The notes below the pieces were generated by a model. It was not told the DNA's origin and ran no database searches. It was given only the letters and a program-made list of their open reading frames with translations. A stretch of 64,000 bases of DNA, taken from assembly GCA_947488605.1 (NCBI GenBank), contig CANKZJ010000004.1:124001-188000 (forward strand). Direction: 5' to 3'. Of the stretch, positions 25,001 through 32,968 are shown piece after piece (the first letter of the stretch is position 1; every line of letters starts with the position of its first letter). This DNA comes from an uncultured Paracoccaceae bacterium (GTDB lineage Bacteria; Pseudomonadota; Alphaproteobacteria; Rhodobacterales; Rhodobacteraceae). The translations under genes and the position numbers were made by a program.

Positions 25001-25872
25001 TACCCCTTCACGGCCCCCGCTGTCATACCCGTGATGATTTGACGGCTTGCGACGAAGGTAAAGATAATCGGCGGCACAGCCAACAACATGCCGGTGGCCA
25101 TGATCACGCCCCAGTCGATGTCGAATTCGGTCAAGCTGTTCACGATTGTTACTGGCACAGTCCGACTATTGCGATCTGATAAAGCGTTGGCCAGTAGGAA
25201 CTCATTCCACGCCACGCGGAAGGTAAAGATCGACGCCGCAGCAATGCCCGGTTTGATCAGCGGTAACACCACAAGGAAAAACACTTGGAACGGGCCTGCG
25301 CCATCCATGCGCGCGGCTTCTTCCAGTTGGATTGGCACTTGGACGATGAAGCTTTGCAAAATCCAGATCACAAATGGCAGGTTCAGGGCGACATAGACCA
25401 AAATGATCCCGCCCCGTGATCCATCGATGCCGAACTGGAATGTCCAGATGCCAAAGACAGGCACCAACAGGACCGCTGGTGGGACCATACGCATCATCAG
25501 CGTCCACATCGAGACGACGTCGCGGCCCATGAACCGGAACCGGACCAGCGCGTAGGCCGCCATTGTGCCAATAATCAGTGTGATCGCAGTTGAAACCAAC
25601 CCGATGATCAACGAGTTCATCAGCGCGCGCCCAAAGGTTGGGTCACAGCGGCGCAGGTGTTCAGGCTCGTACCATAGGAAATCGCACAGTGCGGTTTCAT
25701 AATTCCGCAGTGTCGGCATGAACAACAGGCTAGAGCTGTCAGACATGATATCGACATTCAGTTTCAGCGACGTGACCAGCATCAGATAGATCGGGCCAAT
25801 GGCCATCACCACAAGGCAGATCAGCAGAACGTAAAAGGCCGGGTTTTGGCGGTCGTATGTTTGCGTGCTCAT
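25000..25872 (-). CDS. Sugar ABC transporter permease (MalG/UgpE type)
   Basis: 290-residue membrane subunit with about six helices, the first near residues 15-35. Its EAA loop is AARMDGAGPFQVFFLVVLPL, and it ends with QIITGMTAGAVKG, a typical MalG-type terminus. ATGA overlap with the first permease upstream and one-base TAATG overlap with the Tm-1-like gene downstream. Second half of the channel of this importer. Confidence 0.92.
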   Translation of the reverse strand: MSTQTYDRQNPAFYVLLICLVVMAIGPIYLMLVTSLKLNVDIMSDSSSLLFMPTLRNYETALCDFLWYEPEHLRRCDPTFGRALMNSLIIGLVSTAITLIIGTMAAYALVRFRFMGRDVVSMWTLMMRMVPPAVLLVPVFGIWTFQFGIDGSRGGIILVYVALNLPFVIWILQSFIVQVPIQLEEAARMDGAGPFQVFFLVVLPLIKPGIAAASIFTFRVAWNEFLLANALSDRNSRTVPVTIVNSLTEFDIDWGVIMATGMLLAVPPIIFTFVASRQIITGMTAGAVKG

Positions 25873-26783
25873 GCCTCTTCCTCCACCCGGCGCAGGCGGG
25901 CTGCACGGGCGTCTTGCGCTTTGTTGTAGATGAACATGGTGAAGGTCAGGATCAGCAAGACGATCAACAACAGGTTCGACATGGCCGCCGCTTCGCCCAA
26001 TTCGCGAAATTCCGACGCGGTGCGGTTGATGCGCAGCGACAGGATTTCGGTTGAAAGACCCGGACCGCCGTTGGTCATGACTAAGATCACCTCAAGCACT
26101 TTGAAGCTGTCGATCAGGCGCAATAGCAGAGTCACGATCAAGACAGGCAACATCAGCGGCAGCTTGATATAGATGATCTGCTGCCACCCGGTGGCACCAT
26201 CGATCTTGCTCGCCTCGATAGCCGACTGAGGAAGCGACTGAAGAGCGGCCAAAGACAAAATGAAAATAAAGGGCGTCCATTGCCACACATCTGCGATGAC
26301 CACAGATGCAAAGGCCCAATCACCGTCGGACAACCACGGCACACCGTCAAAGCCCCAAGATTTGAGCGTCTTGTTAAAGATGCCAACAGTCGGGTGGTAC
26401 ATGTAGCGCCACATCAGACCCACAACGATGGGCGCGATCATCATGGGTAGGATGAACAGGGTCCGCAGCACAGACATGCCCCGGATGTTGCGATCAAGCA
26501 GCAACGCCAAACCGACGCCCAAGAACATTTCCACCGTCACAACAACGGCTGCGAATTTCAGAGTGACGCCAAGGCTCTCGCGGAAGGCCGGATCACCGAA
26601 TAATTTGAAGTAGTTCCGCAGACCCACAAAATCCGCTTCGCCGATCCGTTGACTGGGGTTCCAGTCTAGAAAGCTGGCGTAAATCATGTAGCAAATCGGA
26701 TAGAACAGCGCGAAGGCCAAGACCAATCCGGCGGGCGCCAGAAACAGGTATGGGGTCATGCGGTTCGTGCTGGCGATGCTCAT
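25869..26783 (-). CDS. Sugar ABC transporter permease (MalF/UgpA type)
   Basis: 304-residue membrane subunit. The start is ATG 26783 (MSIASTNRMTPYLFLAP), with AAAGG about 9 nt upstream; the longer TTG-initiated frame to 26819 is less likely. Hydrophobic helices and an EAA loop (EASKIDGATGWQQIIYIKLP) fit the MalF/UgpA type. It overlaps the second permease by 4 bp. It is preceded by a hairpin after the binding-protein gene. Confidence 0.9.
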   Translation of the reverse strand: MSIASTNRMTPYLFLAPAGLVLAFALFYPICYMIYASFLDWNPSQRIGEADFVGLRNYFKLFGDPAFRESLGVTLKFAAVVVTVEMFLGVGLALLLDRNIRGMSVLRTLFILPMMIAPIVVGLMWRYMYHPTVGIFNKTLKSWGFDGVPWLSDGDWAFASVVIADVWQWTPFIFILSLAALQSLPQSAIEASKIDGATGWQQIIYIKLPLMLPVLIVTLLLRLIDSFKVLEVILVMTNGGPGLSTEILSLRINRTASEFRELGEAAAMSNLLLIVLLILTFTMFIYNKAQDARAARLRRVEEEA

Positions 26784-26819
26784 GAACGCGGGCCTTTTAT
26801 GGTCGTTGGGGAAGGGCAA

Positions 26820-26851
26820 TTGGGCCAGCGCAAGTCAATGCGCCAGCCCAA
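26820..26851 (-). other. Intergenic stem-loop between binding-protein and permease genes
   Basis: TTGGGC...GCCCAA (6 bp) encloses a 2-base mismatch and GCGCA/TGCGC (5 bp) around a 6-base loop. No T-run follows on the minus strand. It occupies the same place as the stem-loop at 4476-4508 in the other importer operon, and again probably protects the binding-protein mRNA or reduces downstream transcription. Confidence 0.55.
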
Positions 26852-26860
26852 TCAGGGAGG

Positions 26861-28207
26861 TTACTGCCAAGTGTAGTAGCCGGCTTCTTCCATTGTGGCG
26901 CGTGCTCGCTCTGCCACACCATCAAGCGCTTCTTGTGGATCCAGACCTTCGGTCAGAACCTGGCTCATGGTCGTGCCGATGTCCGCATTGATTGTACCCC
27001 AAGTTGGGATGATCGGACGCCAGTCTGGGTCAGCGTATTGCAGTGCTTCACCAAATGTAGCCGAGTATGGATACTTTTCGTTCAAGGCCGCATCTTGGTA
27101 GGTCGAGAAGCGTGACGGGTTGCCGCCTTCCATTGCGATGGCAAGGTCTTGTTCTTTGCTGGTCAGCCACTGCATCAGCAGGAACGCTGCTTCTTTGTTT
27201 TGCGCGTTTGATGGAATGCCGATGCCGAAACCACCTGTTTGCGAACCACGGCGCACACCTTCGGGGTGCATCGCGTAGCCTACGTTACCCACAACTGTGG
27301 ACCGGCTTGGATCTTCAAAGCCTGCTGCAAAAGCAATCGAGTCCATGAACATCGCAGCGTTACCTTGCTGGAATGCAGCGGCAGCTTCGGCTGGGCCGAA
27401 TGTTGTGCCACCTTCAGGACCACAATCCACGATGGTTTTCAGCGCGTTTGCAGCTGCAACACCTTCGGGGCTATTGATGATCGGGTTCCATTCAGCGTCA
27501 AAGACGCGACCGCCCAATGGGGCGAGGTGAAGCAAGAACGCGTGGCTGGCTTGGTGGCCAGATGCCGCACGGGATGCCATGCCGCCCATACCTGGCTCTA
27601 GCTCAGGAATTTGGCATGCCACTTCTAGCAGCTGATCATAGTTGGTTGGCACATCGATGCCGTGCTTTTCAAAAATGTCTTTGCGGTAGGCCAAGACGGA
27701 TGTTTCAGCACCGAACGGGATACCGAAAAGCGAACCAGTTTGACCGGGCAGATAACCCTTTTCGCCACCGGCAACGCCAATGTTCGCCACATAGCCGTCA
27801 ATCAAGTCGCTCGCGTCATAGTTTGGATCAGCAAGGCGCGGATTCATGAAATACTTGGCAAGGTTTTCCAGCTGGTCTGCAAAGACATAATCAGCCTTTG
27901 AGAAAACAACGTAGGCGATCAAGTCATAGTCGCCTTCGTCTTTCGTCAGCTCGAGCGTCTGACGCTCGCGCATTTTGAGGTACTGAAGCTGATCAACCTC
28001 GACTTCGATGCCTGTCTGCTCTGTAAACTCGGGCAGAACTTCCAAGACCGCGTTGTAGTGCGGGTGCGCAGGAAAGTTCACGACCAGTGTCGTGCCCTCG
28101 TACGGCGCATAGACGTCAGCCGTATGGCCGTCGGCGTATGCAGCACCCGTGTAAGTCATCGTCACTGCAATAGCAGCAGACCAAACTTTGTTCGTCGTTA
28201 TCTTCAT
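26861..28207 (-). CDS. Sugar ABC transporter substrate-binding protein (family 1)
   Basis: 448-residue periplasmic binding protein. The first 25 residues form a signal peptide ending YADG. The mature part has the family 1 pattern: TLVVNFPAHPHYNAV, the FTEQTGIEVEVDQ opening, GIPFGAETSVLAYRKDIFEK at the hinge, and WLTSKEQDLA near the end. GGAGG lies 7 nt before the ATG. Ligand is probably a sugar, polyol or sugar acid; the gene sits between the ATPase and permease genes of one operon. Confidence 0.92.
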   Translation of the reverse strand: MKITTNKVWSAAIAVTMTYTGAAYADGHTADVYAPYEGTTLVVNFPAHPHYNAVLEVLPEFTEQTGIEVEVDQLQYLKMRERQTLELTKDEGDYDLIAYVVFSKADYVFADQLENLAKYFMNPRLADPNYDASDLIDGYVANIGVAGGEKGYLPGQTGSLFGIPFGAETSVLAYRKDIFEKHGIDVPTNYDQLLEVACQIPELEPGMGGMASRAASGHQASHAFLLHLAPLGGRVFDAEWNPIINSPEGVAAANALKTIVDCGPEGGTTFGPAEAAAAFQQGNAAMFMDSIAFAAGFEDPSRSTVVGNVGYAMHPEGVRRGSQTGGFGIGIPSNAQNKEAAFLLMQWLTSKEQDLAIAMEGGNPSRFSTYQDAALNEKYPYSATFGEALQYADPDWRPIIPTWGTINADIGTTMSQVLTEGLDPQEALDGVAERARATMEEAGYYTWQ

Positions 28208-28261
28208 TTCATCCTCCCAGATGGTTGTGGGCCGCCGTTACGACCCCTCATTCAGACTGCC

Positions 28262-29335
28262 CTAGAGGGCGGCCTCAGTTTGTGGATCAAAGAGATGGAC
28301 TTCATCACCTTGCACCGTGAATTCACGCTCTTCGCCGACCCGGATGGGCGCGACGCTGTTCACTTCGATAGCAATCTGTTGTTCGCCGAGTTTGGAAATC
28401 AAGACGGATTGCGCACCGATATATTCGGATAATATGACAGGCATCTTCAGACCACCGGGCCCTTCAGCAAAGCCTGATGGACGGATGCCCAAATGAATGT
28501 TGCGACCCTTGTGGGCCTGCAAGGCGCCTTTGCGACTGTCAGGCAATGGAATTGCAAACCCATCACCGCGGGCCATGATAACGCCGTCTTCGTCCGACAA
28601 CTCTGCGTTCAGGAAATTCATAGTTGGTGACCCGATAAAGCCCGCTACAAACTTGTTTGCGGGGCTGCGGTACAGTTCCTCAGGCGTGCCCGCCTGCATA
28701 ATCTCACCAAACTTCATCACGACAATCTTGTCGCCCAAAGTCATCGCTTCGACCTGATCATGGGTCACGTAGATCATGTTCTTTTTGATGCGTTGCGACA
28801 TCAGCGCCAGTTCTGCGCGCATCTGTCCACGGAGCTTCGCATCAAGGTTTGACAGCGGTTCATCAAACAAGAATGTGCCCGCATCACGGACTAACGCACG
28901 GCCCATCGCAACACGTTGACGCTGTCCACCGGACAACTCCGCTGGTTTGCGATCCAAATACGCGGTCAGGTCCAGCGTTGCCGCAACTTCTTTGACGCGC
29001 GTTTCAATGTCGGACTTGTTCATGCGCGCAAGGCGCAGGGCAAACGACATGTTTTTGGCAACGTTCATATGTGGGTAAAGCGCGTAGTCTTGGAACACCA
29101 TCGCTAGGTCACGTTCTTTGGGCTCCAACTGCGACACATCACGATCGCCGATCATAATCTCGCCACCAGTCACACTTTCAAGTCCGGCAATCATCCGCAG
29201 GGTTGTCGACTTACCGCACCCCGAAGGTCCAACCAGAACGGTAAACTCGCCATCAGCCATCTCTAGATTGAGATTTTCGATCACGTTCACCGCGCCATAG
29301 TCTTTTCGCAAATTCTGCAGTCGTATTTCTGGCAT
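28262..29335 (-). CDS. ABC transporter ATP-binding protein (MalK/UgpC type)
   Basis: 357-residue ATPase from ATG 29335 (MPEIRLQNLRKDYG), with GGGGGAG about 10 nt upstream; the longer frame to 29461 crosses the operator. Walker A GPSGCGKST is near residues 37-45, LSGGQRQR near 135, Walker B FLFDEPLSNLDAK near 155, switch THDQVEAMT, then a C-terminal TOBE domain. First gene of the six-gene minus-strand operon, divergent from the GntR gene, with the candidate operator 41 bp upstream. Confidence 0.93.
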   Translation of the reverse strand: MPEIRLQNLRKDYGAVNVIENLNLEMADGEFTVLVGPSGCGKSTTLRMIAGLESVTGGEIMIGDRDVSQLEPKERDLAMVFQDYALYPHMNVAKNMSFALRLARMNKSDIETRVKEVAATLDLTAYLDRKPAELSGGQRQRVAMGRALVRDAGTFLFDEPLSNLDAKLRGQMRAELALMSQRIKKNMIYVTHDQVEAMTLGDKIVVMKFGEIMQAGTPEELYRSPANKFVAGFIGSPTMNFLNAELSDEDGVIMARGDGFAIPLPDSRKGALQAHKGRNIHLGIRPSGFAEGPGGLKMPVILSEYIGAQSVLISKLGEQQIAIEVNSVAPIRVGEEREFTVQGDEVHLFDPQTEAAL

Positions 29336-29376
29336 GCGCCGGAATCTCCCCCTCGTCGTAGCCGAAGGAATATTAC

Positions 29377-29388
29377 TTTGTATACAAA
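29377..29388. promoter_or_regulatory. GntR/FCD-type operator, copy 1
   Basis: TTTGTATACAAA is a perfect 12-bp palindrome with the T-GT...AC-A pattern common to FCD-type GntR regulators. It lies between the divergent importer operon (start 29335) and the GntR gene (start 29483), where it could control both. An identical copy is at 30194-30205. Confidence 0.75.
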
Positions 29389-29482
29389 AGCAACCAAAAA
29401 TATCCAGAGATGTCACTTTTGGTGGTTTGGAGGGTGAAAACATGCTAGCCAAGCGAAGCACACGCTAAAATAGGAGTGCGAA

Positions 29483-30139
29483 ATGGACCGTCCAAACCCT
29501 TTGGCCCGGGAATCTACATGGCAAAGAATTGAAAGCGTTTTGCTTGATGATATCGCTGGTGGATCGCTGCAACCCGGTGAACGCCTTGACGAGACAAAGT
29601 TGGCTGAGCGGTTTGGGGTATCGCGAACGCCAGTGCGTGAGGCGCTCAGTCGGCTGACCGCTCAAGGTGTTCTGGTAACCGGCGAAAAACGTGGTGTGCG
29701 CGTCGCGCAGTATTCCCGCGAAGAATTAGCGCAGATGTTTGAAGCTATGCAAGAGATAGAAAGCGTTTGCGCACGCCTTGCAAATCAAAGGCTTACGCTG
29801 CTGGCGCGATCAGAAATTGAAACAGCACAGGCCGAGTGCAAAGCCGCAGCTAAGGCCAATGATCGCATCGCCTACATCCGTGCAAATGAAGCCCTACATC
29901 TTTCCATCTACCGCGCAACGGATAACCAATACATCTTTGACCTGGCCTCTGGCTTTCGCCGCAAGACGGGTCCATTTCGCGCCAAGAAGCTTGAGACACA
30001 AGCAGATCTGCTGGCCTCGGTTCAAAATCACGAGGTGCTGTTGGCTAAGATTTTTTCTGGCGACAGTCAGGTCGCCGTTGACGGTATGCGTGAACACATG
30101 ACCGAAAGCTTTATGCGTGTTCTGGCGGTAAACAGCTAA
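29483..30139 (+). CDS. GntR family transcriptional regulator with FCD domain
   Basis: 218-residue regulator. A winged helix is at residues 10-75, with the recognition segment LAERFGVSRTPVREALSRL. The all-helical FCD effector domain is at about 90-210, with metal- or acid-binding residues around RANEALHLSIYRATDN and VQNHEVLLAKIF. Ribosome site AGGAG at 29471-29475. FCD members usually sense small organic or sugar acids. It stands between the importer operon and the enzyme operon, each preceded by an identical palindrome, so it very probably controls both and itself. Confidence 0.93.
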   Translation: MDRPNPLARESTWQRIESVLLDDIAGGSLQPGERLDETKLAERFGVSRTPVREALSRLTAQGVLVTGEKRGVRVAQYSREELAQMFEAMQEIESVCARLANQRLTLLARSEIETAQAECKAAAKANDRIAYIRANEALHLSIYRATDNQYIFDLASGFRRKTGPFRAKKLETQADLLASVQNHEVLLAKIFSGDSQVAVDGMREHMTESFMRVLAVNS

Positions 30140-30193
30140 ACCCTTGCATGCTGTTGCGGAAAATTCACCGTCAAGTGTAGACACTCGTAAATT

Positions 30194-30205
30194 TTTGTAT
30201 ACAAA
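30194..30205. promoter_or_regulatory. GntR/FCD-type operator, copy 2
   Basis: The same TTTGTATACAAA palindrome, 27 bp before the start of the MBL-hydrolase gene and 54 bp after the GntR stop. Its presence shows that the four enzyme genes on the plus strand have their own controlled promoter in the same regulon as the importer. Confidence 0.75.
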
Positions 30206-30232
30206 TATGAGGACTCGTATTTGGAGGACCCC

Positions 30233-31162
30233 ATGGGCGTTGCTGAGACCAAGATTTATCCGATCAACACTGGTTGGCTGGAAGCCGATCTAGGCACTTA
30301 TATTTTCTGGAAAGGGCCGGCGGGCAAGAAAATCTGGAATCCAGTTTATTGCCATTATGTCGACACTGGAACACATAAAATCCTGATCGATACTGGTCTG
30401 TGTGACGAAGAACGCGCCACAATGTACCACCATAAATGCGATAAGCGCGGATGCCTGCAAGTGCACGAACATCTTGAGCAAAAGCTGGGCGTTCACCCTG
30501 ATGAGATTGATGCTATCGTGTTCACTCATCTGCACTGGGACCACGTGCAGAACATGAAGCAGTTCAAAAACGCACGCTACATTGCGCCAAAGGCTGAAAT
30601 CGAGATGGCCTACAACCCGCTGCCTCTTTACTACCGCACATATGAATGCGGCATCCTCGACATTGAACCCGCCTATGCCGGTTGTGTGTTTGAAGCGGTC
30701 GAGGACGAATGCGAGGTTCTGCCTGGCATCACAATGTTCCATACACCCGGACATTCGGTCGGGCACATGGCCGTGACGGTTGCGACCTCCGCAGGCGATA
30801 TCGTTGTCGCGGGTGATGCAATCTTTCAAGAGCGCAACATGGAACCCAACCCAGATGAGAAATGGCGCTATTGGGTACCCGCCCGCTTTGTAAATTCATT
30901 TGAGGGCTGGAAATCTGTTGAAGAGCTCGACAAGCGTGCTGACTATATTCTTGCGTGCCATGACAAAGTGGCCAATGCGCGGTCAGACGTCTTCCCTTAT
31001 GAAGGCATGCCTTTGCGCAAGCGCCGTCAGGTGATCCCCGGCTATCAGTTCTATTTCGGCGATATGCCCGCAGGTGCGGTCGACAAAGCGGCACCGGCGT
31101 TGACCAAAGACGAGGCCGACGCGTATATCGCAGCCCTTGTTCCGCCAACACCTGACCCGTGA
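30233..31162 (+). CDS. MBL-fold metallo-hydrolase, N-acyl homoserine lactonase-like
   Basis: 309-residue metallo-beta-lactamase-fold hydrolase. The metal-binding HLHWDH motif is at residues 99-104; the later HTPGHSVGHM and VVAGDAIFQ supply the remaining ligands. The chain resembles quorum-quenching lactonases (AttM/AiiA group), but in a sugar operon a sugar-lactone or similar ester is the likelier target. Start ATG 30233 with GGAGGA at 30222-30227. It ends in a GTGA overlap with the HAD gene. Confidence 0.87.
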   Translation: MGVAETKIYPINTGWLEADLGTYIFWKGPAGKKIWNPVYCHYVDTGTHKILIDTGLCDEERATMYHHKCDKRGCLQVHEHLEQKLGVHPDEIDAIVFTHLHWDHVQNMKQFKNARYIAPKAEIEMAYNPLPLYYRTYECGILDIEPAYAGCVFEAVEDECEVLPGITMFHTPGHSVGHMAVTVATSAGDIVVAGDAIFQERNMEPNPDEKWRYWVPARFVNSFEGWKSVEELDKRADYILACHDKVANARSDVFPYEGMPLRKRRQVIPGYQFYFGDMPAGAVDKAAPALTKDEADAYIAALVPPTPDP

Positions 31163-32004
31163 CACAACTGGTCGACAGTATCGGCCAGATCGCTGATCAG
31201 TTCGACGCGATTGTTCTGGACCAATGGGGTGTGCTGCACGATGGCAGTGCGCCTTATCCCGCTGCCTTGGACGCGCTTGAAGCTCTTGCCGCATGTTCTG
31301 TCAAACTGGGCGTGTTGTCCAATTCGGGCAAACGAGCCGCACCGAATGCGGACCGCATTGCCGCGATGGGCTTTGATGCGACTGTGTTTGATTGTGTCAT
31401 GACATCGGGTGAAGCGCTTTGGCGCAGTTTTGCGACCGGTGCGGAAACTGCAAAGACTCTTTTTGCGATTGAAGGCAAAGCAGGGGATGCTGAGCATTGG
31501 GCACAGGGTTTGCCAGTCACAATGACCAACGACCCAATGAAAGCCGAAGCCATTTTGTTGATGGGGCTGCCTGACGGCACGCCACCAGACGCTTATGATG
31601 TGCTGTTGCAGACTGCGCTTGCGGGACAACTACCGCTTTACTGTTCCAATCCGGATTTCAGCTCGCCGCGTGGTGGTGGCACTTATGTGATGTCACCGGG
31701 CGCGTTAGCGGATCGCTATGCGAAAATGGGTGGCACCGTACATCTATACGGCAAACCGCATCTGCCTATCTTTGCGTCCATGCAAACGGTGCTTGGGTGT
31801 GCGGCCCCGCGGATCTTAATGGTGGGTGACAGCATGCATCACGATATTGCGGGCGCACAAACGGCGGGGTGGGCCAGTTTGTTGATCCGCTGTGGCATCC
31901 ATGCGCCCGATATAGACGAAAATAGCATCGCCGCTGATGTCAACGCACTCGCGTTGGCCAATGCCATGCCCGCCCCTGATTTTTCACTTTCCGATTTGAG
32001 GTAA
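31159..32004 (+). CDS. HAD-superfamily class IIA hydrolase-like protein with altered motif I
   Basis: 281-residue protein of the TIGR01459-type HAD-IIA group, related to NagD. Motif I is VLDQWGVLHDG: the nucleophile Asp is kept but the second Asp, normally the acid/base two residues later, is Trp. Motif II is VLSNSGK, and the C-terminal motif IV is MVGDSMHHDIAG, with Asp kept. The altered motif I is usual in this subgroup and may mean another activity than simple phosphatase. GTG start overlaps the MBL gene; the aldolase follows 4 bp later. Confidence 0.85.
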   Translation: MTQLVDSIGQIADQFDAIVLDQWGVLHDGSAPYPAALDALEALAACSVKLGVLSNSGKRAAPNADRIAAMGFDATVFDCVMTSGEALWRSFATGAETAKTLFAIEGKAGDAEHWAQGLPVTMTNDPMKAEAILLMGLPDGTPPDAYDVLLQTALAGQLPLYCSNPDFSSPRGGGTYVMSPGALADRYAKMGGTVHLYGKPHLPIFASMQTVLGCAAPRILMVGDSMHHDIAGAQTAGWASLLIRCGIHAPDIDENSIAADVNALALANAMPAPDFSLSDLR

Positions 32005-32008
32005 CCCT

Positions 32009-32968
32009 ATGGATGACCTGCTCAGCCCTGCTTTCCGCGCCTTATCTGCGCGCCTTGGCCAAGACCCTCTGCGGGTGCAAGGTCCGGGCGGCAACACCTC
32101 GATCAAATCTGATCATGTCATGTGGATCAAAGCATCCGGGACAGAGCTTGCGGATGCTGAAACGCAGCCGATTTTTGTGGCTGTTGATCGCCATGCGGCC
32201 AAGGAAGAGGCGGCGGGCGCTGGCGACGGCACATGCAAAGCGACCGTGCTTGACCCCGCAAATACGCTGCGCCCGTCAATCGAAACAACATTCCACGCAG
32301 CCCTTGATTGGCCAGTGGTGGCGCACACCCATTCGATCGCGACTTTGGTGCATGCAATCAGTCCCGAGGGCCGCAAAGAGGCCGCGGCAAAGCTCGCTGA
32401 TCTGCCTGCGATCTTTGTGCCTTATGCAAAACCCGGCTTGCCACTGACCCGCGAAATTCTGGCACGTGCCACCGCAGAGACCCAAATTGTCGTGCTTGAA
32501 AACCATGGTCTGATTTGTTGCGGTGCCAGCGTCGAAGAGGTCGCTGCGATCATGGACGAGGTGGAACGCCGATTGAAGCTGCCCACCAACATCGTCCCTG
32601 AGCAGGTCAACGGCCCCGTGCTGGAAGGGTTTAAGTTACTGGCAGAAAGCTGGATTGCGCATGATCCGCGCGCCTGCGAACTGGCACTTTCCGGATCATA
32701 CTACCCCGATCACGTCGTATTCTTAGGGCCGGCGTTGCCGCAGTCTGATCATGACGGCAACCCACCTGTCATATTGATCCCCGGTGAAGGTGTGTATTTG
32801 CGCGATGGGGCGACATCTTCTCAACGTGCCATGATCAAATGCTTGTCGGATTGTCTGTCGCGTTTGCCAACCGCTTGGCAAGTCGCAGCGATCGGTGCAG
32901 ATGCAGAAGCTGAATTACTGAATTGGGATGCAGAGAAATACCGCCAAGCTTTGGCCGCGCGCGCATGA
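32009..32968 (+). CDS. Class II aldolase family protein, extended (RhaD-like)
   Basis: 319-residue class II aldolase. GPGGNTSIKSD phosphate loop at residues 26-36, HTHSIATLVHA (zinc HxH) near 109, and LENHGLICCG near 170. About 100 residues beyond the short aldolases form a C-terminal part (VVFLGPALPQSD, then VILIPGEGVYLRDG), as in the aldolase half of RhaD-type proteins. With the neighbouring kinase this gives a classic pair: phosphorylate a ketose, then cleave it. ATGA overlap with the kinase gene. Confidence 0.87.
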   Translation: MDDLLSPAFRALSARLGQDPLRVQGPGGNTSIKSDHVMWIKASGTELADAETQPIFVAVDRHAAKEEAAGAGDGTCKATVLDPANTLRPSIETTFHAALDWPVVAHTHSIATLVHAISPEGRKEAAAKLADLPAIFVPYAKPGLPLTREILARATAETQIVVLENHGLICCGASVEEVAAIMDEVERRLKLPTNIVPEQVNGPVLEGFKLLAESWIAHDPRACELALSGSYYPDHVVFLGPALPQSDHDGNPPVILIPGEGVYLRDGATSSQRAMIKCLSDCLSRLPTAWQVAAIGADAEAELLNWDAEKYRQALAARA

